Shown here: positions 45,786 through 54,820 of the stretch, piece after piece
Layout: every line of letters starts with the position of its first letter
Numbering within the stretch: position 1 is the first letter of the stretch
Source: Flavobacteriales bacterium
GTDB taxonomy: Bacteria; Bacteroidota; Bacteroidia; Flavobacteriales_G; Salibacteraceae
Assembly: GCA_020435995.1 (NCBI GenBank)
Contig: JAGQYO010000005.1
Coordinates: 1-64,000 of the forward strand
Length of the DNA: 64,000 bases
Direction of reading: 5' to 3'
Notes under the pieces: model-generated
What the model was told of the DNA's origin: nothing
The model's database searches: none
Seen by the model: only the letters and a program-made list of their open reading frames with translations
Made by a program: the position numbers and the translations under genes

Positions 45786-46541
45786 TTAATTTTCTACTTC
45801 CTCTTCCTTAGAGTCTACTTCAACTTCTTCAGCCCCTTTGGTGTCTTTTACTTTAGACCTTTCATTAAGACCTTCCGCAATAGCACCTGTTACAATTTCC
45901 ATAATTTTAGAAATTGATTTTGTAGCATCATCGTTTGCAGGAATTGGATAATCAATCAATTTTGGATTTGAGTTGGTATCAACAATTGCAAATGTTGGGA
46001 TATTTAAACGCCTTGCTTCTTTTACAGCAATATGTTCTTTCTTAATATCTACAATAAACAAAGCCGCTGGTAATCGGTTCAATTCAGATATTGAACCTAA
46101 GTTCTTTTCCAGTTTGTCTCTTGTTCTTTGTAAATGAAGTCTTTCCTTTTTGTTAACTCCAGTTGCTTCAGGATCGTTAAGAACCTTATCGATTTGGACC
46201 ATTTTTCGAATCGCCTTGCGAATTGTAACAAAGTTAGTAAGCATACCACCTGTCCATCGTTCTGTAACGAAGGGCATGTCCACCTTTGCAGCACTCCCTG
46301 AAACGGCTTCTCTTGCTTGCTTTTTTGTAGCAACAAAAAGAACTTTCTTTCCGGCAGCTGAAATTTGTTTCAATGCATTACAAGCTTCTTCAAGCTTGGC
46401 AACAGTTTTATGAAGATCAATAACGTGAATACCGTTTTTCTCCATAAAGATGTAAGGAGCCATACTTGGATCCCACTTTCTTTTTAAGTGACCAAAATGA
46501 ACCCCTGCTTCAAGAAGTTCTTTATAATTGGTTCTCGCCAT
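45786..46541 (-). CDS. rpsB: 30S ribosomal protein S2
   Basis: A 251-residue S2 with the N-terminal LLEAGVHFGHLKRKWDP and the central FVTERWTGGMLTNF. An acidic C-terminal tail (EVEVDSKEEEVEN) is usual for this phylum. A structured leader of about 120 bases lies upstream. Confidence 0.98.
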   Translation of the reverse strand: MARTNYKELLEAGVHFGHLKRKWDPSMAPYIFMEKNGIHVIDLHKTVAKLEEACNALKQISAAGKKVLFVATKKQAREAVSGSAAKVDMPFVTERWTGGMLTNFVTIRKAIRKMVQIDKVLNDPEATGVNKKERLHLQRTRDKLEKNLGSISELNRLPAALFIVDIKKEHIAVKEARRLNIPTFAIVDTNSNPKLIDYPIPANDDATKSISKIMEIVTGAIAEGLNERSKVKDTKGAEEVEVDSKEEEVEN

Positions 46542-46665
46542 AATAAATATGTTTTAGATAAATCCTGGAATCTGCCAGGTCAGGTAAAAGTTCACATTCC
46601 AGCGACTCCACCAATAACGGAGCATTCCGATTAAAGCATCGGAATTGGATCCTGAACGAAAAATA
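46542..46665 (-). promoter_or_regulatory. Structured leader upstream of rpsB
   Basis: The 124 bases between rpsI and rpsB can form two strong hairpins on the minus strand. One is ATTCCGAT-GCTTTA-ATCGGAAT (46645-46624), an 8-bp perfect stem. The other is an outer stem CTGGAAT (46602-46596) with ATTCCAG (46571-46565), enclosing an inner CTGACC/CAGG-rich region. In bacteria S2 often represses its own mRNA by binding such a leader. The unusual length compared with the two-base gap between rplM and rpsI supports a control element. Confidence 0.5.
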
Positions 46666-47052
46666 TTAACGTTTACTAAATTGAAATTTCTTTCTGGCCT
46701 TCTTCTGACCTGGCTTCTTACGTTCCACCATTCTCGGGTCACGAGTCATAAGCCCTTCAGCACGAAGTCCAGCTTTTTGCTCTGCATCAAGCTCAACTAT
46801 TGCCCTAGCCACAGCCAAAGAAATTGCTGCTGCTTGGCCGCTTAGTCCGCCACCAGTAGCATTGATTTTCACATCGTACTTTCCAGTGAGTTCAGCTACT
46901 TCAAACGGTTTGTTAATTACCTTCAACAAAACATCGGAGTTGAAATACTCTTTTGCTTCTCTATTGTTAATGGTAAAAACACCCTTACCTTCAGACATAT
47001 ATGCCCTGGCAATAGCCGTTTTTCTTCTTCCTACGGTATTTACAACAGCCAT
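46666..47052 (-). CDS. rpsI: 30S ribosomal protein S9
   Basis: A 128-residue S9 with NTVGRRKTAIARAYMSEGKG at the start and the conserved basic C-terminus ending KKFQFSKR, which reaches the ribosomal P site. It follows rplM by one base. Confidence 0.98.
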   Translation of the reverse strand: MAVVNTVGRRKTAIARAYMSEGKGVFTINNREAKEYFNSDVLLKVINKPFEVAELTGKYDVKINATGGGLSGQAAAISLAVARAIVELDAEQKAGLRAEGLMTRDPRMVERKKPGQKKARKKFQFSKR

Positions 47053-47053
47053 A

Positions 47054-47509
47054 TTATTTTATAGAATTTATATCAAACTTCTCAGGTTTCTGAGCATCAA
47101 AACCATGCTCGGTACCCACTACTACTTTTAAGTTGCGAAACAACTCACTTCCCAATTTATTCTTAGGCAGCATTCCTTTTACAGCCTTCTCAATCACTCT
47201 CTCGGGGTGCTCTGCAAGCATGTTCTTAACAGACGTCGACCTTTGTCCACCAGGATAACCAGTGTGTCGAATGTATTCCTTAGAATCCATTTTATTACCC
47301 GACAAAGTGATCTTTTCAGAATTAAGTACAATGACATTGTCACCACAATCAGCATGTGGAGTGAAGTTTGGCTTATGCTTGCCCCTCAACAAAAATGCAA
47401 TACGAGAAGAAACTCGTCCTAATCCCTGACCTTCTGCGTCAACTACGAGCCATTTTTTGCCCGAATTCTCCTTGGTTGCTGAAACCGTTTTATAACTAAG
47501 TGTATCCAA
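47054..47509 (-). CDS. rplM: 50S ribosomal protein L13
   Basis: A 151-residue L13. Conserved WLVVDAEGQGLGRVSSRIA (residues 20-38) and the HTGYPGG segment. It heads the run rplM-rpsI-rpsB-tsf. Confidence 0.98.
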   Translation of the reverse strand: MDTLSYKTVSATKENSGKKWLVVDAEGQGLGRVSSRIAFLLRGKHKPNFTPHADCGDNVIVLNSEKITLSGNKMDSKEYIRHTGYPGGQRSTSVKNMLAEHPERVIEKAVKGMLPKNKLGSELFRNLKVVVGTEHGFDAQKPEKFDINSIK

Positions 47510-47533
47510 TGTAATGATCTTATATGTACCAAT

Positions 47534-47561
47534 AAAAAAACACCCCCTAAAATTGGGGGTG
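47534..47561 (-). terminator. Hairpin with T-run just inside the rplM promoter region
   Basis: On the minus strand: stem CACCCCC (47561-47555), 7-base loop, GGGGGTG (47547-47541) and a run of seven Ts. It is well placed to end the YceI-like gene at 47672. It begins one base after the -7 element of the rplM promoter, so the two signals are superimposed. Confidence 0.8.
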
Positions 47562-47592
47562 CAAATGTAGAATTAATTTTTATTTCAAACAA
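47562..47592 (-). promoter_or_regulatory. rplM promoter
   Basis: Minus-strand TTTG (47593-47590), about 20 bases, then TACATTTG (47569-47562), a full match to the Bacteroidota consensus. The leader to the ATG at 47509 is about 50 bases. Confidence 0.6.
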
Positions 47593-47671
47593 AGTATTTC
47601 CTTCGCTAAAATTAACGAGTATTAATCCTTCCGTTTTCTTGAATATCTGGTTTTATCCTTTTAGTTAACAA

Positions 47672-48325
47672 TTACTTACAAGTTTTATCAAGAATGGCCG
47701 TTACTTCAATATCAACATCGGGCCATAGCTTTGATGTTCCATCTGGGCCAGTATGCAAATCTTTACAAACTGAGTTAAGCGCGTTTATTCCTGCCATCGC
47801 ATCCCACATTCCTACATTTATAGCTCCGTTAATGGTAACTGTTTGTCCATCTGCAAAATACTTCATACTTACTTCCGCTACTTTGTCATTCATTACTAAA
47901 TTGACCAAAACACTCCCTTCGCGATCAGTACCTTCAGCTGAAATAATTTTCCCCTTAATGGATTTGGTCGAAACCAGCGCCCCAAAAAAGTAATCCTGGA
48001 TCTTCTTATCCCTTTCTGGGTTGTTGGAGTTAAGGGTCACGACTGGAATTTCAAATTCCATATTGTTAAGTGCATCCTTTGGGCTTTTCAGTTTTCTGGT
48101 AGCATCTACCACTACCGAATCAAATTGACCTCCAACGCCGGTTTTATCTGTGAACTTAAACGCCGTCCATTTTACTGTTACGTTTTTCGGATTCACGCTA
48201 TAGCTACACGTTTCTGTAGCCATCTTAATGGTTTTCGTTTCCTCATTGGCAGTGGTTCCACCTTCTGATGCACATGAGCCAAGCACAAGCGCAGCAATAC
48301 CAAAATATAAAAATCTAACTTTCAT
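47672..48325 (-). CDS. YceI-family lipoprotein
   Basis: A 217-residue lipoprotein: signal peptide with lipobox LGSCAS (Cys18). The mature part has the YceI lipocalin-like pattern (VKWTAFKFTDKTGVGGQFDSV near 50-70, later MNDKVAEVSMKYFADG and IDGAINVGMWDAM-like end). YceI proteins bind isoprenoid-like lipids in the periplasm. The match is to the family fold, not a specific function. Promoter element upstream, terminator downstream. Confidence 0.8.
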   Translation of the reverse strand: MKVRFLYFGIAALVLGSCASEGGTTANEETKTIKMATETCSYSVNPKNVTVKWTAFKFTDKTGVGGQFDSVVVDATRKLKSPKDALNNMEFEIPVVTLNSNNPERDKKIQDYFFGALVSTKSIKGKIISAEGTDREGSVLVNLVMNDKVAEVSMKYFADGQTVTINGAINVGMWDAMAGINALNSVCKDLHTGPDGTSKLWPDVDIEVTAILDKTCK

Positions 48326-48345
48326 AACATGTAAATTTAAGGTTA

Positions 48346-48353
48346 CAAATTTA
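48346..48353 (-). promoter_or_regulatory. -7 element of the YceI-like gene
   Basis: Minus-strand TAAATTTG (48353-48346) matches TAnnTTTG and ends about 20 bases before the ATG. No clear -33 element. Confidence 0.4.
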
Positions 48354-48464
48354 AACCCCAGCGGTTGAATATAACTGAAGAAAACATTTATTTTAAAGAA
48401 AGGTCTTTTGAATAAAAATAATCTTATTTCCGTTTCTTTGCCCCACGCAAATTGAAAAGGTACT

Positions 48465-48896
48465 ATGGTTAGAATTCTTCTTTTTTTACTAATAACAGGG
48501 CTTCACAGTAATGCTGCTTCCGAAAAAGTAAAGGATGGTGAGGTTCGGTTTCAAAAAACAATTTCTTTAACTATCAAGTTTAGTGAGTTAAGTGTGAACA
48601 ACGGAAAGGTTATGATTTTGGTAAAAAATGAACAAAAGTTAGACTTTGCCAAACTAGTCATTCCGATTAACAACAATTCTTCTAGTGTCACCTTGGAAGT
48701 AGAACCTGGGAAATATGCTGTTGTTGCATTTCATGATATTAACTCTAATGAAAAACTCGATAAGAACATGTTTGGAATTCCTACCGAACCCTACGGTTTT
48801 TCGAATAACGCGCGTGGACTACTAGGCGAGCCAGACTTTGAAGAACAGTTGGTTGAAGTACTTTCACCAAAAACAATTACTTTCATACTTGAATAA
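48465..48896 (+). CDS. DUF2141-family secreted protein
   Basis: A 143-residue protein with a signal peptide (about 1-18). The DUF2141 core is clear: KYAVVAFHDINSNEKLDKNMFGIPTEPYGFSNNARG (84-119). The HDxNxNxxLDxN segment looks like a calcium-binding loop. The function is unknown. It is followed by moeA after two bases. Confidence 0.9.
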   Translation: MVRILLFLLITGLHSNAASEKVKDGEVRFQKTISLTIKFSELSVNNGKVMILVKNEQKLDFAKLVIPINNNSSSVTLEVEPGKYAVVAFHDINSNEKLDKNMFGIPTEPYGFSNNARGLLGEPDFEEQLVEVLSPKTITFILE

Positions 48897-48898
48897 AT

Positions 48899-50083
48899 AT
48901 GACGACAGTTGAGCTCGCATACGAATTGATCCAGAAGCATTCTTTTGAATTAGATAAAATAAAAACACCCCTTTCAAATGCTCTTTCCTGTGTTTTGGCG
49001 GAAGACATTACTGCTCCGATCCACCTTCCTTCTTTCCGAAATTCAGCGATGGATGGGTACGCCATTCGGATGGAAGACTACAAAGGGGAATTCTCTAATT
49101 TTTTTATACATCAAGAAATTCAAGCAGGACTCAATAAGAAGGTTTTATTAAATGAAAATGAAGCAGCCCGAATTTTCACTGGTGCTCCTGTCCCAGAAAA
49201 TTGTAATGCTGTAATCATCCAAGAACATGCAGTCCGAGAAGGTGACCAAGTTCGATTTATAACTCCAACTCCAAAAGACCAGCAAAACATTCGTCAAATT
49301 GGAGAACAGGTTAAAGTAGCTGATGTTGCACTAAACGCCGGAGTAAAATTGACGCCAGCTGCCTTGGGTTATCTGGCATCTTTGGGAATTCTTGAGGTTA
49401 TCGTTTTCCGCCAACCTAAAGTAGCCCTAATTACAACCGGTGATGAACTTATAAAACCCGGGAATGAACTACAATTTGGTGAAATTTATGAATCTAACTC
49501 TGCCTCATTATTAAATGCACTGAAACATATGGGTATTTCAGAACCTACACATATTCAAATAAAAGACAATTACAACCAAACCGTAAAAGAAATAAACAGC
49601 GCTATTAATGAATTCGACATACTTCTGCTTACGGGCGGCGTTTCGGTTGGAGATTACGACTTTGTTGGAAAAGCATTTAAGGAAATCAAAGTTGAAGAAC
49701 TTTTTTATAAGGTGAAACAGAAACCTGGAGGACCTTTGTTTTTTGGTAGGAAGGGAGATACTTTGTTGTTTGGTCTGCCAGGAAATCCTGCAGCGGCATT
49801 GTCTTGTTTCTATGTATATGCTGCAGAAGCCATCAGAATTATGTGTGGAAATAAAGGTTCTAATATGATTAATGCCTACTATCTGGCCAAAAACGAATAC
49901 ACTAAAAAAGGGTCAAAATCTCAGTTCCTAAAGGGCCTGCTTCATAATGGGGAAGTTGAAATTCTAGAAGGACAAAGCTCAAACATGATGCACACTTTTG
50001 CCATTGCAAATTGCCTCGTTTATATGGAAGCAGAAGCAACTGTCGTTAAGCCAAATGAAAAAGTGGGGGTTGTTCTGATTTAA
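48899..50083 (+). CDS. moeA: Molybdopterin molybdotransferase
   Basis: A 394-residue MoeA that inserts molybdate into adenylated molybdopterin. Conserved PSFRNSAMDGYA (40-51), the DE of LITTGDELI, the SNSASLL and LLTGGVSVGDYDFVG loops, and FGLPGNPAAAL. No other moa/mob genes are nearby. The stop (50081-50083) overlaps the start of a 62-base repeat. Confidence 0.96.
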   Translation: MTTVELAYELIQKHSFELDKIKTPLSNALSCVLAEDITAPIHLPSFRNSAMDGYAIRMEDYKGEFSNFFIHQEIQAGLNKKVLLNENEAARIFTGAPVPENCNAVIIQEHAVREGDQVRFITPTPKDQQNIRQIGEQVKVADVALNAGVKLTPAALGYLASLGILEVIVFRQPKVALITTGDELIKPGNELQFGEIYESNSASLLNALKHMGISEPTHIQIKDNYNQTVKEINSAINEFDILLLTGGVSVGDYDFVGKAFKEIKVEELFYKVKQKPGGPLFFGRKGDTLLFGLPGNPAAALSCFYVYAAEAIRIMCGNKGSNMINAYYLAKNEYTKKGSKSQFLKGLLHNGEVEILEGQSSNMMHTFAIANCLVYMEAEATVVKPNEKVGVVLI

Positions 50084-50143
50084 AGCTCCCACTTTTCGTG
50101 AGAGCTTTTGTGGTGGGCCCTACTGGGTTCGAACCAGTGACCC
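50082..50143. repeat. 62-base direct repeat, copy 1 (tRNA 3' end plus terminator)
   Basis: Identical to 50423-50484. It contains the hairpin AAAGCTCCCAC/GTGAGAGCTTT and a tRNA 3' half from the T arm to CCA. It starts inside the moeA stop codon. The hairpin may serve moeA on the plus strand with its short T-run. Confidence 0.9.
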
Positions 50144-50148
50144 TCCCG
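50111..50148 (-). pseudogene. tRNA 3'-half fragment
   Basis: On the minus strand, from CGGGAGGGTCA through ACTGG-TTCGAAC-CCAGT and AGGGCCC-A-CCA. It is identical to the 3' part of tRNA-Thr from GGGT onward, but lacks a 5' half next to it. It begins a few bases after the stop of the GIY-YIG gene. Confidence 0.8.
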
Positions 50149-50152
50149 ATTG

Positions 50153-50536
<384 letters not shown>

Positions 50537-50559
50537 CTAAATATATTTTCCTTAAAACT

Positions 50560-50608
50560 TGACCCTCCCGCAGAGCGGGATACTCTGAACCAGCTGAGCT
50601 AAGGGCCC
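50560..50608 (-). pseudogene. tRNA 5'-half fragment
   Basis: Minus-strand bases from GGGCCCTTAGCTCAGCTGG through GAG match the 5' part of tRNA-Thr, then depart to a perfect small hairpin TCCCGC-TCT-GCGGGA and GGGTCA. It has no 3' half. Modelled as one tRNA with the downstream 3' fragment, the variable region would be two bases short and the anticodon stem mispaired, so it is not a working tRNA. It lies between the tRNA promoter and the intact tRNA. Confidence 0.8.
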
Positions 50609-50622
50609 GATTTTTCGGACGG

Positions 50623-50652
50623 CAAATATAGAACGATTTCTAATCCGTGCAA
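50623..50652 (-). promoter_or_regulatory. tRNA locus promoter
   Basis: Minus-strand TTG (50652-50650), 19 bases, TATATTTG (50630-50623): full consensus match. Transcription would cover the 5' fragment and tRNA-Thr. Confidence 0.6.
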
Positions 50653-50668
50653 GTTTTTTAATCGATTC

Positions 50669-53600
50669 TTAAAATCTTCGAGAAATCCGTGAGAAAAGCT
50701 TTAAAACAGCGGCCAATACGTTGAAATATAACGCGAGTATTAGGAAGAAACTCGCTACCCATAATACCACAACATTGTGGTACAAAGTGGAGTAATACCC
50801 TCCATTAAAGTACTTAGTAGCAGCATAATAGTGCGTTCGGTATCCTCGTGGTCTTTCATACATTCGATTCTCCTTGCGAATCAGTTCCCCCCCTATTTCT
50901 ACAATTTTATTAATTTCATTTCGGTTGTTTAAATAAGAAATCAATCTTTCGTTTTCATACTTCAGCTTAAACGCTTTATACTGTTTCTCACCCCCCAACT
51001 TATCTTTGAGTCGAAACGTAATCTCGTCTTTACGCTGTACAGCTTTGTTTAATTGCCTGATATAATGTCCTTCCAAAAGAACCAAGAATTCCCTAATATC
51101 TCCAATTGAATTGACTTGAAGAAATCCACGCGCTAGCGACTTCTTATTCCCTTTAAAATGTCTTAATTCGTGTGGCGGAAGCTTCGAAAACTCCCTATAC
51201 ATGTATTTGGTGGCATTTATCACCTTTTGTGCATGCTCAGGATTGGGTAGCGCCAACGAAATAAACCCAATGCTGGCCTCCATTTCTGGAATCCAGTAGT
51301 TTTTCATGAAATTGTAATGGTAAACAGCCCGGTTTGTTTCAAAATAATTCTTTTCGTATTTATTGTTTGCCGCTTGATTTACAGCCAAGGCCTCAAATGC
51401 CCATCTCGACGCCATTAAATCACCAATAATTGGTACATATTTTTGAGAGGTAAGCCAAGGATTTAAATTCTCATATTTAACCAACACCCCACTAAACAAA
51501 ATTTGCGGAATAATAATAAATGGTATGAGAATGTAAATGGTAACCACATTTTTAAAAGAGGCGGATATATTCAAGCCGAGCACGTTAGAATAACAAGCAG
51601 CCGTCCAAAGTACCAGCCAGTATTGATAATTCATCCCTTCAATTCCCAATATGGCATTTGCTATCCACACAAAACTGAATGTCTGAATGGCTGATAATGA
51701 AAAGAGGATAAATAACTTCGAGGCAATGTAACCACTCTTGCTCAACCGCAAAAAGGATTCTCGCTTCCTGATTTTTAAATCTTTAATAATTTCTTCCGCG
51801 CTTACTGAAAGGCCCATGAATAGGGCAATTACCACTGAAATGAATAGAAAGGCCAAAATGTTGTCGTTGTTGCGAAACACATATTCGTTTCCATATACTT
51901 CACCATCGTTATAATACCGGAGAAACCCCGCCACCAATACCGCCAAAACTGGCGCCTCAAGCAGATTGACAATGAGGTATTGCGTTGAGACTAACTTAGC
52001 CCTAAGGTCTCGAGAAATGAATATGTAGAGCTGTAGCCACCAATTGGGCAGCCTGTAATCAATTGCCGGAAGGCTTAAGGTGGTTTGGGTAAATGTTAGT
52101 TTCGACTCTATTTTTTGCTTGTACAAAGCGTACCATTGTTCAGGACCTTTCCTTCTTTCACTAGTGAGGTCCCCGTATTCGTTGACTACCTTCGTTTCGA
52201 TGATGTCAAAAATCTTTTCTGGGTTCAGTGCAGATACGCCACCTGTTGAGCTAAATGTCTCTCTACCGTCCGCCCTTTGAAAATATGACACAGCATCCAC
52301 TGGATTCCCTTGATAAGCCAAATACCCACCTTTATCCAAAATGAGTAATTTATCAAACATTCGAAAAATATCGCTTGATGGTTGGTGAATAACAACGAAT
52401 ATGATTTTTCCCTTTAAGCTAAGCTCATTTAAAAGGTCCATTATATTTTCCGAATCTCTAGAAGAAAGCCCAGAAGTTGGCTCATCAACAAAAAGCACAG
52501 AAGGCTCTCTGATTAGCTCAAGTGAAATATTCAGCCGCTTGCGTTGACCTCCGCTTATTGTTTTATCCAAAGGACTTCCTACTTTTAAGTCTTTGGCATC
52601 AGCCAAGCCCAAAGATTCAAGCATAAGTAGAATCTTCTGGTGAATTTCGTCACTTGAAAGCCTCCCAAAGCTCAGCCGTGCATTATAATAGAGATTCTGA
52701 TAAACGGTAAGTTCTTCAATGAGGAGGTCGTCCTGTGGAACGTAACCAATCAGTCCATCTAGCTTGCCTTTATGTTGATAGAGGTCAATTCCATTCACCT
52801 CAATAGCTCCAGCAGAGGGACGATAATTTCCGTTAAGCACATTAAGGAGCGTAGATTTTCCTGTTCCGCTGCCTCCCATAATTCCTACGATTTCACCTGA
52901 TTGCGCTAAAAAGCTCATAGGATGTAACCCTTGCATTCCATTTCGGAATACGTACTCGATTTGAGTAGCCGAGAAAACCATGTTTCCTTGAATTCTTTCG
53001 CGGGTAAAAACCCCAAGGATGTCGCTATAATATATCGGCTGAATATCTGGGCCCTTTAAAGAAGCTCCTTGCCTAAAAAAATAGGTGCGTTGTTTTTTAA
53101 TCTGTTGGCCAGATAACCATATTTCCTGATCTGTTAGTTTCCGAAACGCAAGTATTTTAGACTTCTCTAACCACAAAAAGGGAAGTATTGACTCAACGCC
53201 TTCATAAAAATGACAATTCTTGTTTTCGGTTTTATCACCACTTACAATCACCATTCTATTGATAGGATTCTTTGGAATAGTATCCGTATTAAAATAAATT
53301 TTAATCGCTTCAAATTCCTCTACATCAACATGAAAAGACTCTACAATTGAATTAAGGAATTCGATATTTTGTTGGGACAAAATGTTTTGTTCGTAGATAT
53401 ACTCTACCAACCTAAACACCACAAACATTTTTTGTTGTTTGGTTAAATTCCGGTTGATTTCAGTTGCAATTCGAAGAATTTTAACTGAGTTTCGAGCGGT
53501 TTGCTTGACTACTCCGTCCTTTTTGCTTTTCCTAAAATGATGAACTTGAATAAATTGGTCGTATTTCTCAAGGTATCGATCTACTTGTGAATCACTTACT

Positions 53601-53710
53601 TCTTCGAGTAAAAAAGCTTTAACAGTATCCCGACTTCTATCGTTAATCCCATCGATTTCCGCAACCACGGAAAACAACTGCATTAGTGCTTCTAATAGCG
53701 ATTCGTTCAT
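50669..53710 (-). CDS. ABC-2 type transporter (ATPase-permease) with TerB-like N-terminal domain
   Basis: A 1013-residue one-chain transporter. Residues about 1-130 look like a TerB-like helical domain. The nucleotide-binding domain has Walker A GGSGTGKST (K285), the signature TISGGQRKRLNI, and Walker B VLFVDEPTSGLSS. The C-terminal part has about six to seven membrane helices of the ABCG/ABC-2 kind (for example FIIIPQILFSGVLV) and a long soluble loop before the final helix. The substrate is unknown. It is unusually large compared with an ABCG half transporter (about 600). It is the first gene after the tRNA promoter on the same strand but runs towards it. Confidence 0.9.
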   Translation of the reverse strand: MNESLLEALMQLFSVVAEIDGINDRSRDTVKAFLLEEVSDSQVDRYLEKYDQFIQVHHFRKSKKDGVVKQTARNSVKILRIATEINRNLTKQQKMFVVFRLVEYIYEQNILSQQNIEFLNSIVESFHVDVEEFEAIKIYFNTDTIPKNPINRMVIVSGDKTENKNCHFYEGVESILPFLWLEKSKILAFRKLTDQEIWLSGQQIKKQRTYFFRQGASLKGPDIQPIYYSDILGVFTRERIQGNMVFSATQIEYVFRNGMQGLHPMSFLAQSGEIVGIMGGSGTGKSTLLNVLNGNYRPSAGAIEVNGIDLYQHKGKLDGLIGYVPQDDLLIEELTVYQNLYYNARLSFGRLSSDEIHQKILLMLESLGLADAKDLKVGSPLDKTISGGQRKRLNISLELIREPSVLFVDEPTSGLSSRDSENIMDLLNELSLKGKIIFVVIHQPSSDIFRMFDKLLILDKGGYLAYQGNPVDAVSYFQRADGRETFSSTGGVSALNPEKIFDIIETKVVNEYGDLTSERRKGPEQWYALYKQKIESKLTFTQTTLSLPAIDYRLPNWWLQLYIFISRDLRAKLVSTQYLIVNLLEAPVLAVLVAGFLRYYNDGEVYGNEYVFRNNDNILAFLFISVVIALFMGLSVSAEEIIKDLKIRKRESFLRLSKSGYIASKLFILFSLSAIQTFSFVWIANAILGIEGMNYQYWLVLWTAACYSNVLGLNISASFKNVVTIYILIPFIIIPQILFSGVLVKYENLNPWLTSQKYVPIIGDLMASRWAFEALAVNQAANNKYEKNYFETNRAVYHYNFMKNYWIPEMEASIGFISLALPNPEHAQKVINATKYMYREFSKLPPHELRHFKGNKKSLARGFLQVNSIGDIREFLVLLEGHYIRQLNKAVQRKDEITFRLKDKLGGEKQYKAFKLKYENERLISYLNNRNEINKIVEIGGELIRKENRMYERPRGYRTHYYAATKYFNGGYYSTLYHNVVVLWVASFFLILALYFNVLAAVLKLFSRISRRF

Positions 53711-53793
53711 TAATTACAACAGAAAATTGAAGTTATTAAAGTAAAAGAAGAAACCTTACGACGACAACGTCACTAAGTTTTATTATTCAATGA

Positions 53794-54183
53794 TTATTTT
53801 GCACACCTTGAAGACTGAACTTCTACATCCTCTATTCGCACCATCTCCAATTCGGGTTCAAAATTCTCAGAGATGTAATTAATAATATTAGCGAGCTCCA
53901 CGTCTGACAGCATAGGCTGGGAGGGCATGCTGGTTTGGTAGGTAACCCCGTTAACTACAATTGGGGTTTTGAGTCCATATCGAATAATACAAACCAATTC
54001 ATCTTGGTGCTCGCGTAAATAGTCAGAATTTTTCAATGGTGGATAAAGCTCATGCAAGCCACCACCTTCCAAACCGTGGCAATTAGCGCACTTGGTTTCG
54101 TAGAGTTCTTTACCATATTCCCGCCCCTTGGGAACGCAAGCCCACATTAAGAGCAAAATGCCAATTATCGCAATCCTATTCAT
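53794..54183 (-). CDS. Monohaem cytochrome c lipoprotein
   Basis: A 129-residue protein. Its signal peptide ends in the lipobox LMWAC (Cys16). The haem site is C32-AN-C35-H36, with M86 (SMPSQPML) the likely distal ligand. The GLEGGGLHELYPPL segment is usual in small periplasmic c-type cytochromes. It overlaps the SCO gene by eight bases, so it probably supports copper or electron delivery to a terminal oxidase. Confidence 0.9.
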   Translation of the reverse strand: MNRIAIIGILLLMWACVPKGREYGKELYETKCANCHGLEGGGLHELYPPLKNSDYLREHQDELVCIIRYGLKTPIVVNGVTYQTSMPSQPMLSDVELANIINYISENFEPELEMVRIEDVEVQSSRCAK

Positions 54184-54820
54184 TTTCTATTAACCACTCC
54201 AAATCGGTTCTTAGTTTTTCGACATCGTCATCCTTGGTGCCATCGTAATATGCTCGAATGCGCATTTGCTTATCTACCAAAATAAACGCACCACTGTGGA
54301 TTAAACCACCTGGGGCATGTGGATCTTCCGCAGCCGAAACCATATAAGCTTCAGCCAGATCAAATATTTTATTCTTTTCTCCAGTCAAAAAATACCACTC
54401 TTTATTTGACCCTCCCAGCTTTTGATAATAGGAATTAAGCACTTTAACTGAATCGTGTCTAGGATCGATACTGATGCTTACAAATGCCAGGTTGTCCACC
54501 CCATTAAACTCCTCACTAAGGGCAAGCATGTTGCGCGACATGACAGGGCAGATGGTAGGACAAGAAGTAAAGAAAAAATCTGCTATATGAATTTTCCCAG
54601 CCAACTGTTCACTTCCAAATTCGGATCCTAGGTGGTTTTCTAATTGAAACTTGGGTATTGTATAAAAAACGGTATCCGTTTTTAACTCTCCAGATTCATA
54701 CGAGGTAATAAAATCATGATGACCAAGAATTGGTAATGTAGTGCTTTCTGGTTTACATGAAAGAACCATTATGGCAATTAAAAAAATAATTAACCTATTT
54801 ATTAATGGCATCTTTTGCAT
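54176..54820 (-). CDS. SCO1/SenC-family copper chaperone lipoprotein
   Basis: A 214-residue thioredoxin-fold protein. Lipobox-like VLSC (Cys22). Copper ligands C87-PTI-C91 and H175 (GLIHSGAF) are intact. SCO proteins deliver copper to the CuA site of cytochrome oxidase. It lies between a lipoprotein of unknown role and the cytochrome c, and overlaps both genes. Confidence 0.94.
   Translation of the reverse strand: MQKMPLINRLIIFLIAIMVLSCKPESTTLPILGHHDFITSYESGELKTDTVFYTIPKFQLENHLGSEFGSEQLAGKIHIADFFFTSCPTICPVMSRNMLALSEEFNGVDNLAFVSISIDPRHDSVKVLNSYYQKLGGSNKEWYFLTGEKNKIFDLAEAYMVSAAEDPHAPGGLIHSGAFILVDKQMRIRAYYDGTKDDDVEKLRTDLEWLIENE

Noticed and set aside
50560-50608. The tRNA 5'-half as a working second tRNA.
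   Set aside because: The T arm and acceptor 3' strand are missing, and joining it to the distant 3' half gives a wrong variable region and mispaired anticodon stem.
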